A DNA stretch of 64,000 nt, from assembly GCA_015680685.1 (NCBI GenBank), contig MNCI01018132.1, forward strand, positions 1-64,000, written 5' to 3'. The notes beneath the pieces were generated by a model. It had not been told where the DNA came from, did no database searches, and saw nothing but the letters and a program-made list of their open reading frames with translations. Position 1 is the stretch's first letter. Each line of letters starts with the position of its first letter. This stretch comes from Gnetum montanum (taxonomy: Eukaryota; Streptophyta; Gnetopsida; Gnetales; Gnetaceae). This document shows positions 25,332 to 35,899 of the stretch, piece by piece. Both the position numbers and the translations under genes were made by a program.

Positions 25332-26530
25332 CTATTTTACTTCCTGGATAGCATCTAACTTAGAAACTAAAAATTTATTTGCCTTCCTAATCAAATGATG
25401 TAAAAGAAAAACTTCTTTAAATTCAATATACCTTTTGTCACACTTACCATCTTGTTTAGCCACATGTGAGGAATTTTCATTTGTAAGCACCATGCATATG
25501 AGATGTGAATCTTTTGAAGAATTACATGCTTCTTCTTCACTTTTCTCACCATCATCCCAACTTGTATAAAAGTTGGTCTTTTCTAATTCCTTATCATTAG
25601 ATTTATTCTTTGGTTGTACCTTTCTATCACTAGGACATTCGAAGGCCATATGGCCTCTTCCTTCACAAACCAAACATTTTGTAGAAGAGAAATCTAGGTT
25701 AGAATTAAAAATTTTCTTACCTCTTTCTCTACCTTTGAGAAGATTGGATCTTTGTGGAAATGCTGCCTTGTTTCTTCTTGTCAACAATTGTTGTAGCTTT
25801 CTTAAGAGAAAGTCAATCTCATCTTCACTATCCTCGTCATGCTCATTGGACTCCTTCTCCTTGGTGGTAGTCTTTAGAGTTATAGGTCTTTCTTAGATTG
25901 GTCCTTCAATTATGAGATTCATTTCATAAGTAATGAGAGCACTTTACAACTCTTCAAATTTTAAAGTTGAGAAATTTTTGATTACCTCCATAGCTATGAC
26001 CTTTGGTCTAAACTTTAGTTGTAGAGTTTTGATCATTTTGATGATGACGTCGCTTTTAGGAAAATATTAACCCATTTCTCTAATAGATACAACAAGATCA
26101 TTGGCCTTAGAGAAATAATCTTTTATTTTCTCACCTTCTCATATTTGGAGCTTATCATATTCACTTTGTAAAACTAACAATTTCGATTGCTTAACAATAG
26201 AAGTTCCTTCATAAGTAGCTTTTAAAGTTTTCCAAATTTATTTGACCAATTTACATCTTGCTACCCTATTAAAAATAGATTTATTTAAAGTGAAATATAA
26301 ACAATTTTTTACTTTTGAATTAAACATGAACTTATCTTTCTCCTCTTGTGTCCATTTGTTGTGAGGCTTGATGATGCTGATGGTGCTATCAACAAGTAGA
26401 GTATAGTCATCAAGAATTGACTCCCACACACAAACTCCATGGATTCAAATAATCCTTGCATTCTAGCTTTCAAATAGATGAAGAAAAATCCATCAAACAT
26501 GGATGGATTTGTGTAAGATGTTCCCTCCAT
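25332..26530 (-). pseudogene. gag: Ty1/copia gag of element E (UBN2-type with CCHC zinc knuckle)
   Basis: On the minus strand an ATG at 26530 starts MEGTSYTNPSMFDGFFF. After a frameshift near 26430 come HNKWTQEEKDKFMFNSK, IWKTLKATYEG, LVLQSEYDKLQI and LVVSIREMG, the order seen in plant copia gag (UBN2 family). The nucleic-acid binding knuckle CLVCEGRGHMAFECP (near 25660) is an intact CX2CX4HX4C. The product would assemble the cytoplasmic particle and bind the RNA. A tail (KEVFLLHHLIRKANKFL) follows before the stop at 25332. Several in-frame stops make the copy inactive. Confidence 0.85.
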
Positions 26531-26567
26531 TGTTCACTTTTGAAATTCATGATGAAAAAGGGGAGTA

Positions 26568-26583
26568 CCAGGCTTCGATACCA
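26568..26583 (-). other. Primer-binding site of element E (initiator-Met tRNA type)
   Basis: The minus strand reads TGGTATCGAAGCCTGG two bases after the end of the 5' LTR. The first part matches the common plant copia site TGGTATCAGAGC apart from a swap. Confidence 0.9.
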
Positions 26584-26585
26584 CT

Positions 26586-27795
26586 TGTGGATTATTGAAC
26601 TTAGAGGGGTGGGGTGGGGGGTGTGTGAGGATAAATAAGTTTCTCAAATTCAAATTCAAATTATTTGAACAAAGAACATACACAAAATTTAATGTGGTTC
26701 TTCAACTTGGGTAGTCCACACTTAGAGGATAGATCACAAGAACATTCCTAGATTTTGTTTCTCCCAAATGTGGTTTGAAGGGTATGACACCTTGTACAAT
26801 CTCTAACCCCTGCTCTGAAATGTTGTGATGCTACACTAGCTATTCAATCCCATAATGTTCCATTAGGCTTAGAATATGGTTCCAAGCTTCCAAAACCTTT
26901 ATAATCTTGAGCTCTACTCTAAAGCATTGTTTCACAACACCAACCACTCAATCCTATAGGATCTCAACAAGCTCAAGCAAGATGCTTTCTTGCAAGAAGC
27001 ACATCAACCTCATAGTGTTCAAGGGAGAATAAAAATTATAAGGGATGAATGCAACTTAGTTTTTTTTATCCTTGTATGTTGAGGTATAACACACTTTACA
27101 ATGAAAAAATGATAATACAATGAGGAGCAATAGTGATTACAATGATGATTATACAATGATTGTACAATAGCTTGCACTTTTCCAAATGAAAATGATGTCT
27201 TCTTATAGTCACCATGTTTTCAAATCCATCCTAGAACTCATGTGGCAGCTAGATAATAGTAGCTAATGATCATGAAAGACATATTCTTTGTGCCTAAGAT
27301 GTCTTTTTGTATTTTCCTCCATTCTGGAAAGAGACATTTTTCTAAGGAAAGAGATCTTTCTAAAACTACTCTCTATTCTAGGAAGACATATTTTCTTTGT
27401 GAAAGACATTTGTTATTTCTTTGAGATGTTTTTATCTATGCATTCTTCAATTCTGCCAAGACATCTACTATTTCTTAGAGATGACTTTCTTCAACTTCCT
27501 TTGCATGATAAATTCTTCATTTCTTATTTCTATTCTTGCGCTTTTGCATGCTTTAATGATGATAATTTTACTTATGAGTTATTTGGTCCTTGTCCATGTT
27601 CTTTGAATTCTCTTTCTTTTACCTTTCCTTTTGTGGATGAGACCTTGAGACCTTGTGGATGACTTTCTCCTTTTGTCTAAACTAGTGTGTTCCTTATCAT
27701 CTCATCTTGGTTTTGCAATCAGAACAACCACACAACCATACACACAACCTTTGGCTTCATTTTACTTAATATTTTGACCCTGTAAAAGTTCCACA
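26586..27795 (-). repeat. 5' LTR of copia element E
   Basis: Partner of 21842-23050. It begins TGTGGATTATTGAAC and ends GTTCCACA on the plus strand. The target duplication AAAGC follows directly. Confidence 0.9.
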
Positions 27796-28441
27796 AAAGC
27801 ATCAAAAGTTGATGGTTGATCCATAATAGTAGTGATTTTAGGTTGTATTGTCTTTGGCCTCTATGTTATTTTTGGTTCTTTGGCCACTATGGTCATAGCT
27901 ACATGGGTTTGTTTTCTCTTTTTCCTATCCCTCTTCATGTATTAGTTCTTAAAAGTTATGTAAGGTAGATTGTTACTAGCCTTAGATACCTCTTTAATGT
28001 TCTTGATTTGTGAGAATGCTTGCTCAATGATCAAGGTTCTAAGTAACACAGTTTTAACTTGATAAAGTTAGTGATCACCTTCTTAAAAATGACTAACAAG
28101 TATGTTTTAGAGATGGACTTTAGAATTTCATGAAGTATTTCATTTCATATTTGAATATACCTTTGCACTAGTTTAAGTTGTCCTTATTTTACTCTCATGA
28201 GTTGGTATATGATTATATGAGGCTTTAATTTGTATTTAAAATAGTCTATCAAGTCATCAAGAGAGAAGATAGAGTCTTTCTATAAGGTTTGGTACTAGTC
28301 AAGAGCCTTTCCCAACAAAGATGTAAGAAAGACATAGAGTATGGTGTGCAGTTGAGTTTGCAACAATAGCCACATTGAGTAGAAGGTAATTAAATTAGCA
28401 TTAGGGTCACATTTACCATTGTATTTGGTAAAGTGGGTGTA
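27796..28441 (-). pseudogene. gag: Element A gag, N-proximal fragment
   Basis: The minus strand reads FTKYNGKCDPNANLITFYSM and ends the core with LGKALD (28295-28430); B has FTKYNSEGNLNTHLVTF and GKALD at the same place. Similarity to B continues down to 27796, where copia E begins. The gag start, leader and primer-binding site are missing: at 28442-28446 the sequence switches from gag directly to LTR. Confidence 0.7.
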
Positions 28442-29400
28442 GCAACCAAACACATTGATGGCTGGGATGCCGAGCGGTCCATGGACACATAGTTTGACCC
28501 CACATCTACATGATGGCCTATTAGAGGTAGAGATAGGGCACCTTGAATGGTCTTGTCGGTTGAATAGGGACTTATCAATTATGATGCAAAATGATGCTAA
28601 GTGTTTGCGTAGTGTCAATAGTATCAGCAGTATCAATGGGGGTGAGTGTAATCAATGGTTTCAGTGCAAAATGGAGGTGTCAACATGTAGGAACTACCAC
28701 CCAAGCATGACTATGCATGAAAATAATAGTAAATGCAAGTAAAATGCCAAAAATGGATGTAAAAATGCTAAAAATGCAATGAAAGGCAGCGAGAGAGAAT
28801 GGAACCCCACCTAGTGTAGTTAACTCCAGAAGGGATGAGAAGGTACACAGTGTGCAATAAACATAGTGGACAACATAGTCATAGTCTTGGGGGTGTTTGG
28901 GCATGAACTATTGTCGGGTTGGTTGCTATAGTGTGCAGTGGGCTATGGTGTCTTGTGGTGAGCTATGGTGGTATGCAACCTTGCCTTTCTTTGGTTCAGT
29001 AGTGTGCCTTGGAATTTTTGTGCACTCAAAATGCCAAAATGCTCAAGTTTGCCAATTTTCTTCAAATTTTCCAACCTCTAAAATGTTGAGGGTAGGGGTA
29101 TTTATAGGCCTAGGGTTATCAAAAAATGTGGGATGACTACCATGTGGCAGTGGAATGGTTGAAACTATGCTATTACCCAACTATGCTCTCCATTAAAGCT
29201 AGTGGTGTTGTGCTATGCTATACTTTGTTGGACTTTGCAAGGTTGAGAGATTGTGCTTATGTTGACAAGTGCATATATATGCATAAGAAATATTGCAATG
29301 TACCTAAAAAATGTAGCTTTGGAGACTACGCTCTAGGACTACACTATCCACTATCTTGTGTGGGGTCAAGCATAGTTACAATTTTAGGGATAATAGGGTA
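28438..29400 (-). repeat. LTR of element A (possibly shared with B), cut at right by element C
   Basis: Aligns with 50408 to about 51385 of element B, including the shared phrases around AATGATGCTAAGTGTT-like and CTACCATGTGGCA. A minus-strand TATAAATA lies at 29099-29106. Similarity to B stops at about 29400, where C's LTR begins. It may serve as the 5' LTR of A and the former 3' LTR of B, since the two elements are head to tail. Confidence 0.75.
29099..29106 (-). promoter_or_regulatory. TATA box of LTR A
   Basis: The minus strand reads CCTATAAATACCCC, about 660 bp from the U5 end. Element B has the decayed form TATGAATA at 51090-51097. Confidence 0.55.
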
Positions 29401-29446
29401 TACAATTGATGGGATGTGATATCACAGGGGATGACATGATATCATG

Positions 29447-29533
29447 TGGGATGCGATATCCTGACGGACGTGTTATCACATGGGCCACGATATCGCATAC
29501 GCGATATCACATCCGTCAGGATATCGCATCCCA
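29447..29533. repeat. Perfect 22 bp inverted repeat with nested hairpin in the U3 of C
   Basis: 29447-29468 is the exact reverse complement of 29512-29533 (TGGGATGCGATATCCTGACG plus two bases). Inside, GATATCGC at 29489-29496 pairs with GCGATATC at 29501-29508 around a 4 nt loop. A further pair, CCACGATATCG at 29485-29495 and CGATATCGTGG at 29556-29566, overlaps it. Seven GATATC words occur between 29418 and 29562. Confidence 0.9.
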
Positions 29534-29580
29534 TGCAATATCGCGTTGTCCCCTACGATATCGTGGTGCGCCGTCATATC

Positions 29581-29588
29581 TATAAATA
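29581..29588 (+). promoter_or_regulatory. TATA box of LTR C
   Basis: TATAAATA directly follows the GATATC-rich inverted-repeat block. Transcription would be expected to start near 29612. Confidence 0.65.
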
Positions 29589-30304
29589 AGAGGTGGCTCT
29601 CCCTTGTTTCCCAATATAGGCCTAGACCGTAGTGAAACTCTGGAAGTTTTTCCCCTCCAGAGATAGATTAATTTTCATGTGCCCACAGTAGAAACTCCAA
29701 AGTGAACGGATGTTTATTTGAGCAGACATTGTACCTGAACACAAGTTTGTGGCAATAATGATGAACTTCTTGGATAAACCTTGCAGTGCATGGAATAGGC
29801 TAATTAGGACTTTATTTACTGTTATTTATTATTTTTCATTTAATTGCTTTATTAATTTTTAAATCTCTCTCAACCCTTCTATCCTAGTTAAGTGCCTTAG
29901 TACGAACACTTTGATCACGTGCATTATGCTTGGTGATCCTAGTAATGATTAGCATTTGGTAACCAAGGTTGCATTGGTTCAGGGTGTGAATGGTAAGTGG
30001 GAATAGATGCTAATGCTAGGTTAATTAAGGCTTAGTTAGTTAGTTAGAGTTAGTTAATTAGTCTCTTCAACCCTTTACCTCAATAGCATAGGAGATAAAA
30101 CATAAAAGAAATAAAAATCGTATACCTAAGACTTACTTAACCATACACCGTGACAACTACAAGTAATTCTGGGAAGAGAATGAATGATTAACCCTAAGTG
30201 TTCCATGAGGTGTGTAGGCACTTAGTCTGTGGAGTTCGACCGGATTGTGCGTGCTATGCTTGTATTCATATGGTTGAGTGTAGGGGTACCTTGCCACTCA
30301 TCAT

Positions 30305-30322
30305 AGGCACTATTGCCGGGGA
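30305..30322 (+). other. Primer-binding site of element C (Athila type)
   Basis: AGGCACTATTGCCGGGGA matches 14 of 18 positions of the TGGCGCCGTTGCCGGGGA site common in Athila and related elements. Four differences are mostly transitions. Confidence 0.75.
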
Positions 30323-30447
30323 CTAAGTGGTTGTGCGTTAAGTAGAACATAGGATATCACTCACATTGTTGGGAGCTTAAATGAACCCTTAGGGTTAATT
30401 AAACGAAAAATTTATATAATGGTTAACTAGCACACTGATAAGAAATA

Positions 30448-33400
30448 ATGTCTTCTTCCTCTAACAAAAGTAATTCACCACCTAGGACTAATACTAGAGA
30501 GAGTCGGCAACATAAAACACATAACCAAAATCTGCCAATTCCTCAACAATACCGAGTGGTATATACTCATCCCGATGAGTACATACTAGACTTTACCTTT
30601 ATCCTCCATCAAGATGAATAGCTGCAATGGAGAGACTTGCAAGGTAACATAGTATTACCTCCAGATCGATTAGTCCCTAACATGCTTATTCGTGCTCTTG
30701 CACAAATAGGCATGACACAACTCTATGTTGAATACGTTATAAATGACTTTGAAACATAGGATTATCATCCCACAGTAGCATAATGTACAAGAGACTTAAG
30801 GCAGGAGAGCCATCACACACTGTTGAAGGGCAAAGGGGTCCCACATGTCCTAAGGAAAATCGGAGATGGTGAACAACTTGTAATGGATTCTCTATTGAAT
30901 GATGTTCCCCCTCCTAATGATCGTGAGGAGGTGGGGTATCAGAACCTATGATCCATGATACACAACCTTGGTTCTCATCCTCATGAATGCCAACTATTCA
31001 TTGAGGGAACAACAATACATGACAAGGATGGGCACTTAGATCGTCATCACGATTGGGGCCATAGCAGCTAAAGAGAAGGTAGGAAACATCATCATGGAGA
31101 TGGTTCCCCTTCTTCTTCTCCTTCATTACACCATTCACCCTCTCCTTCCACATCTAGGTGTAGCCACCAAGAACATAACGGTGAGGATAGAGGGAGATAA
31201 AATGAGAGACCTCAATGAGAGAGTCAAGACAGAGGACAAAGGCATGAATGAAGGGAAAGTAGGGAACAACGTAGAGATCATAGATGTCATGAAAGAGATG
31301 ATCATGATGAGCCCGTACTTGCAACCCAAAGTATGCTTGATATAATAGAGGCAATGAGAATACCAACAAGGCATCAAAGAGATAGTCGGATCAAACACTT
31401 AGATATGAATAATATCCATCGGTTTGAGGGGGGATACAACACTGATCTGCAACATCATTTACAGGCATTCCACGATGCCTACACCTTGCAGAACATAGTG
31501 AATGAGTGGCAGAAACTAAAGTTGTTTCCCAGGACACTCATCAAGGAAGTAGAGAGTTGGTACTGGTTCTTAGAACTGGAAACCATTAGGAGATGGAGTA
31601 CGATGTTATAACTATTTAATGATAAATATCAAATGTACTCCAGAGTGTCTAATTTGTGTAAGCAGATCCAAGGATGGAAACAAGTTAATCATGAACCCTT
31701 AGATGCTTCCATGGGCCACTACTACGCATTGTTACATTGTTGCTTGGGCCATGGTTATGCACAATGGGACTAACTTCGCCACATCGTAGATGGACTAAGG
31801 CATGAGACTAGGAGAACCCTTGGGACTTATGCCCAAAGGAGACTATTAGAACTTAGAGCCCATAAAATTCATTGCTTGTTGGAGCAAGTAGCCAAAGAAG
31901 AAGGTGAGCTACGAAAAAGAGAGAGCACGGAAGAATATAATCATGATCCCTCCATTCAAAAGAAGGGAGTGAGATTTTGTGATGAGGAGGATGAGTCACC
32001 ACTTGAAGAGTTGGTGAACAAGAAAACCTTGCCGATTCAAAAACTAACAATAGAAGTATTAGCTAAGGTGGATCAATTGTGGGATTCCTTAGACTCTAGA
32101 CTTGAAATTGTCCTGAAAATCATACAGGAGTCTAAGGAGGAACGAAGTAGTGATAAATATAAGAAAAAGCGGAGAGATTATAGCCCTGCACATAACAAGG
32201 GTAAGGGGAAAATAACTATCTCTAATGAGGTTGTGGATTCAGACACAGATGATGACAGTGGATGTGAGATCTGCCAATATGACCATCCTAAGGGATGTTG
32301 TCCAATCATCTCACACCTACAAGAGTCTAGGGTGTATGCACTCAACCTGAGACTTAACCAACGGAAGACACCCTGAAGGTTACCTTATCCTCAAGGTAAC
32401 CTAAGACAATTCCACCAACCATTAACATACTATCCAAGTGGAACTCCACCACAACCCATCGAGCAACATCAGTAGTGGCAATACCCACAGTCATGGGGGA
32501 TGCTGCCATCAAGACAAAAATACCCTTACCAGCAACCCGATCCTTATGGCTATTATGTGCAGCAGTCAGTTTCTCCAAGTGACTCTATGGGTTACTTAGC
32601 CCCACCACGTTACTACCAATTTTAGGAGTATTTTAGGACTCATTCTCCTTTGGGAGACACTCCATATCCATGCTATCCTCTGAATCCATCTACATCTTTT
32701 ACGTCGGTAGCTCCACCACCAACCGCTCCAACAATGCCAAGGGTATTTCCCACTCAACCGCAACAACCCAATATCACGAGGGCTCCCAATCCTCAATTCC
32801 CAGTTGGTTCTAAAAATCGTATATCAAAAAGACCTTTCTTTAGAACCAACAATCCAACTAAGCCCTCATTTTCACAAGAGGTTGAACATTTAAACGCCCC
32901 CATACCAAATAAGGTTTCGGGATCCCCTTCAACCCAAAAATTGAGGCCAATGCACATGGTTATCTTAACACATATCGTTACAGACTGGATTAAGGTAGGC
33001 CACCTTTCCAAGAAATTCTTTGATCTTGGAAGCCCCCTATTTTATCTCCAAGTCACTAGGAATGAACCTCATAAGGCTCTTCTTGACTTAGGCTCTGGAG
33101 TCAACTTAATTTTACAAGAATTGTATAAAACCTAGAACCTGCCTCCACTCAAGAAGAGCAATATTTGCTTAGAGCTGGTTGACCAATCCATCACTATTTT
33201 GTTTGGACAGGTTGAAGACATTGTTACCATTGTAGGTGGTTGGTCATACCCAGTCGATTTCCTGGTGATCGAAGTTAACAACAACGAAGGGGGCTTCCCA
33301 ATCATAATGGAAAGGCCATGGCTGAGTACAAGAGATGTGTACCTAGGGATCTGCAATCTTTCCTTGGAGATATCTAAGGTAAAAATGTATGGAAAGATCG

Positions 33401-33555
33401 AGAAGAGGAAGGTTCCATGCATCACATACAGTGACACAGAGGGTGATGACATGGAAGAATGCTTAGCATCTCTTCCATGTAACTGGTGTGCCATAGAAAC
33501 ACAAATACAAAGGTGCCTATATGTAGCAACCACACAAGTAGTGGACACCCCGTGA
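30448..33555 (+). pseudogene. gag-pro: Element C gag-protease polyprotein, one frame with in-frame stops
   Basis: A single frame runs from the ATG at 30448 to the stop after VVDTP at 33555, about 1,035 codons, without a frameshift; roughly a dozen in-frame stops interrupt it. The N-terminus is MSSSSNKSNSPPRTN. The gag core (31390-31860) has RFEGGYNTDLQHHLQAFHDA, LKLFPRTLIKEVESWYWFLE and a second helix-rich part. A zinc-knuckle-like CEICQYDHPKGC lies near 32260, with CX2CX3HX3C spacing instead of the usual CX2CX4HX4C. Protease is at 33070-33400: LLDLGSGVNLILQELYK has DLGS in place of the usual DTG or DSG, and the later IIMERPWLSTRDVYL corresponds to the usual ILGRPFL-type motif. Most stops could arise by C-to-T change in CAA, CAG or CGA. 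Inactive. Confidence 0.8.
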
Positions 33556-33819
33556 TTGATAGCTAGTCAAAAGAGCAACCTAATATGCATGGAACAAACT
33601 GGGGAAACAACTCATGATAACAACGAAGGCATAGACACATTGGAATATGAGCGTCGCTGACTTCCACCCCTTAATCTAAGAACATCAATGGGGAGAAGTT
33701 GGACACTTTTACGAAATTCAAATAGATGCTCATTATTTCAGATCTCTCCCTTTCCATTCAGTCATGAGGGAGATGGCCATCTATGCTAATCATTGGAGGT
33801 TCTCAGTTCTTTTATTTGT

Positions 33820-33985
33820 TGTTTTACACATTTTTATTTTACAAGTTTTTGTTTTAAATCTTTTTGTTTTACACATTTTTGTTTTACACATTTTTTTTAC
33901 ACATTTTTGTCTTACACATTTTTGTTTTGCACGTTTTTGTTTTACAAATTTCTTTAACTTTACCTATTTTTGTTTTACAACATCA
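33820..33985 (+). repeat. ~18 bp tandem repeats, TTTTTGTTTTACACAT
   Basis: About nine imperfect head-to-tail copies of a T-rich unit follow the gag-pro frame. Open frames across it are low-complexity artefacts. Confidence 0.85.
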
Positions 33986-35590
33986 TTCTACTTTTCCATT
34001 TTGTGTGTGTGTGTTATCCATCCTGTTAAGTTTGTCACCCAATAAGTGTTCTTCATGATGGTATGAACTATTTTCCAGTTGGTTGCTAATGTTTGGTTTT
34101 TACCTTTAAGTTACGATGTTGATACTAAGGTATGTTCTTTTGATATGGTAGGCAATGAGTCCACTTCATCCATACATCCACAAGTTTCTATGGTCTCTCT
34201 TGGCTTGGAAATGTACAGTCCCTTTCATAATAAGAACTCTAACGAATCAGTGATTGGGTATTTCTCAAACTAAAGGACTCAAGGATTGAAAAGGGTGTGA
34301 CTTCAAGGGAACTTGATGTATTTGTGTTGGCCATTCTCTTGGGTGCTTGGATTTTTTTTTGAGTTTTCTTACCGTTTCGACGTTACCCAATTATCGGGAG
34401 GTTGAGTAAATAAAAATAACAAAGTCTTTGCATGGTGTGGTTCTCACGCATAAACACATAAAAACAAAAAAAAAAAAGAAAAAAAAAGAAAGAAAAAGAG
34501 AAAAAAAAAAGAAAAGAAAAAAGAAAAAAGTGAGAATTCAAAGCACACCCCTTAGACGGAATAATCATTTAGGCTACAAGCACTGATTATGGAACTAAAA
34601 ATGTTCCCTTTAACTAAGGCCCTTCTTGCTTTTCATTCTCTCCTCATTCGTTTCGTTGGAATGGTGGTGGCTCTTAGGGGAGGCATTCTTGTTACTTCAA
34701 GAGGATGGATTGGCCAGATGCATTGATGCGAAGTCATTGGATGTGGTTGGTTTGAGGCCAAAGTTGGAATGAGATTTGCTAAGTCACATTAATCATGAAA
34801 CACACAAGGGGCTGTACACCACCTTGTTCTTGGGATTCCATTCCACTTTCTTCTCACCATCCTTCTCTCCATTGTTCATCTCATTACCAGTTGTATCATT
34901 AGTATATCCTTTGGTTGATGCATTATTTTCTTTTTGGGTAAATTCTCATGGTTAAGACTTTAACTCTTGTTCCAAATGACATTCCTAGAGCCTATGAACT
35001 CTTAGGTATGTGATTTTTTTTCTTTACTTTTTATTTTTTAATTTTTTTCTTTTTTTTTGTGAGGTGAATCTGCTCTAGGTTCTACACATTGGTAAATGCT
35101 AATTACAAGGTGCTTTTCATTAGGTAGATTGCATGCCACCAGATGGACTTTACTTTGATGCTTGCAAAACTGCATCACATCTATAGGATAGGTATTTCCT
35201 CCCAAGGGTGACTTGTGTTACATCCACTTGGGCTTTGACTAAACAATAGAGGCTCCCCATGAAACAACTTATGTTATGTCCACCTTGGGTTCTATGGTTT
35301 GACTTGTAGAGGATGCCATGTGATCACAACACATATGCATTAGAGGTTTGTAGTTTTGACTATGCGAGGGAATGAAAAAGTATCTAGATATAAGGATGGG
35401 TATAGGTAAGCTATAATAGGGTAATAGGGATGTTCACTTTTGAGAGGCTTATCTAGTCCATTCATGGATATCAAAACAATGTGGTGACTTTCTACTATGA
35501 TGAGATGCATCTTTGCATGATCGCCTTGGGGCTTCATCTTGCAAAAAAAAACTTTGAAAAGACAGGAAAAATATGAAACACAAAATACAA
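33986..35590. other. Non-coding, 3' part of C or unassigned
   Basis: No RT, integrase or env-like motif is seen. An A-rich tract with scattered G lies at 34464-34530. The stretch ends at a 71 bp tandem repeat. Confidence 0.45.
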
Positions 35591-35599
35591 ATAAAATGC

Positions 35600-35780
35600 T
35601 AGGGGCGATGATGTTGCGAATGCTCGAAAGGTCAAACTAATGGCAAGTGCTCAAAAAATTAGAAAAATGATGAGTGGCCATGATGCCGTGAGTGCTCCAA
35701 AGGCTAAAGCGATGGTAAGTGCTTCAAAAACTATCAAATGATGAGAGGTCATGATGTTCCAAGTACTTCCAAGTCTATGT
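35600..35780. repeat. ~71 bp tandem repeat, about 2.5 copies
   Basis: The words CATGATG(T/C)C, AGTGCT(C)CAAAGG and GGTAAGTGCTTCAAAAA recur at a spacing of 71-72 bp (near 35607, 35679 and 35750). Confidence 0.7.
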
Positions 35781-35899
35781 CGATTCTAGGACTACGGTAT
35801 CTTTGCACACATGGTGTAGAAAAGAGTGGCGGGGAGGTGGGGGGAGGGGGGAGTTAGAATTATTCTTACTTACTTTCTTGCAGAACCATGCATGGCTGA

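Larger units (their letters stand above)
21842..27795 (-). mobile_element. Element E: Ty1/copia LTR element with gag but no pol, inserted in gag of A
   Basis: The element is 5,954 bp. The two LTRs (21842-23050 and 26586-27795) are 1,209 and 1,210 bp. The right copy starts TGTGGA and both end TCCACA; the left copy starts TATGGA. A perfect 5 bp target duplication AAAGC flanks it at 21837-21841 and 27796-27800. The primer-binding site TGGTATCGAAGCC on the minus strand (26568-26583) is the copia initiator-Met type. The 3.5 kb interior encodes a copia gag on its 5' side, while 23051 to about 25330 shows no protease, integrase, RT or RNase H. This layout matches TR-GAG-type non-autonomous elements. 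The LTRs differ at many positions, so the insertion is old. Confidence 0.9.
29407..30303 (+). repeat. 5' LTR of element C
   Basis: Starts TGATG and ends CATCA, a 5 bp terminal inverted repeat, and the PBS begins two bases after its end. A TATA box lies at 29581-29588, so U3 is only about 200 bp and R plus U5 about 690 bp. U3 is dominated by GATATC-containing inverted repeats. No second copy exists in the window. Confidence 0.7.
29407..34560 (+). mobile_element. Element C: Athila-like gypsy element, 5' half only
   Basis: The order on the plus strand is LTR (29407-30303), primer-binding site (30305-30322), gag-protease frame (30448-33555), then about 1 kb of non-coding DNA with T-rich repeats and an A-rich tract. 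No RT, RNase H or integrase and no 3' LTR are present, so C is truncated or belongs to a non-autonomous group. The right edge is not defined; I place it after the A-rich tract. C interrupts the LTR of A at about 29400. Confidence 0.7.

Noticed and set aside
21837-27800. Repeats 21842-23050 and 26586-27795 as a segmental duplication
   Set aside because: PBS, gag, matching termini and the AAAGC target duplication show they are the two LTRs of one element.
31135-31398. Minus-strand frames opposite the gag of C
   Set aside because: Shadows of a plus-strand gag frame that continues in one phase for 3.1 kb.
33764-34058. Plus-strand Phe/Leu-rich frames that look like a membrane protein
   Set aside because: Produced by the 18 bp TTTTTGTTTTACACAT tandem repeats.
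35830-35857. G-rich stretch as a polypurine tract of element C
   Set aside because: No LTR follows it; without a 3' LTR the assignment cannot be supported.
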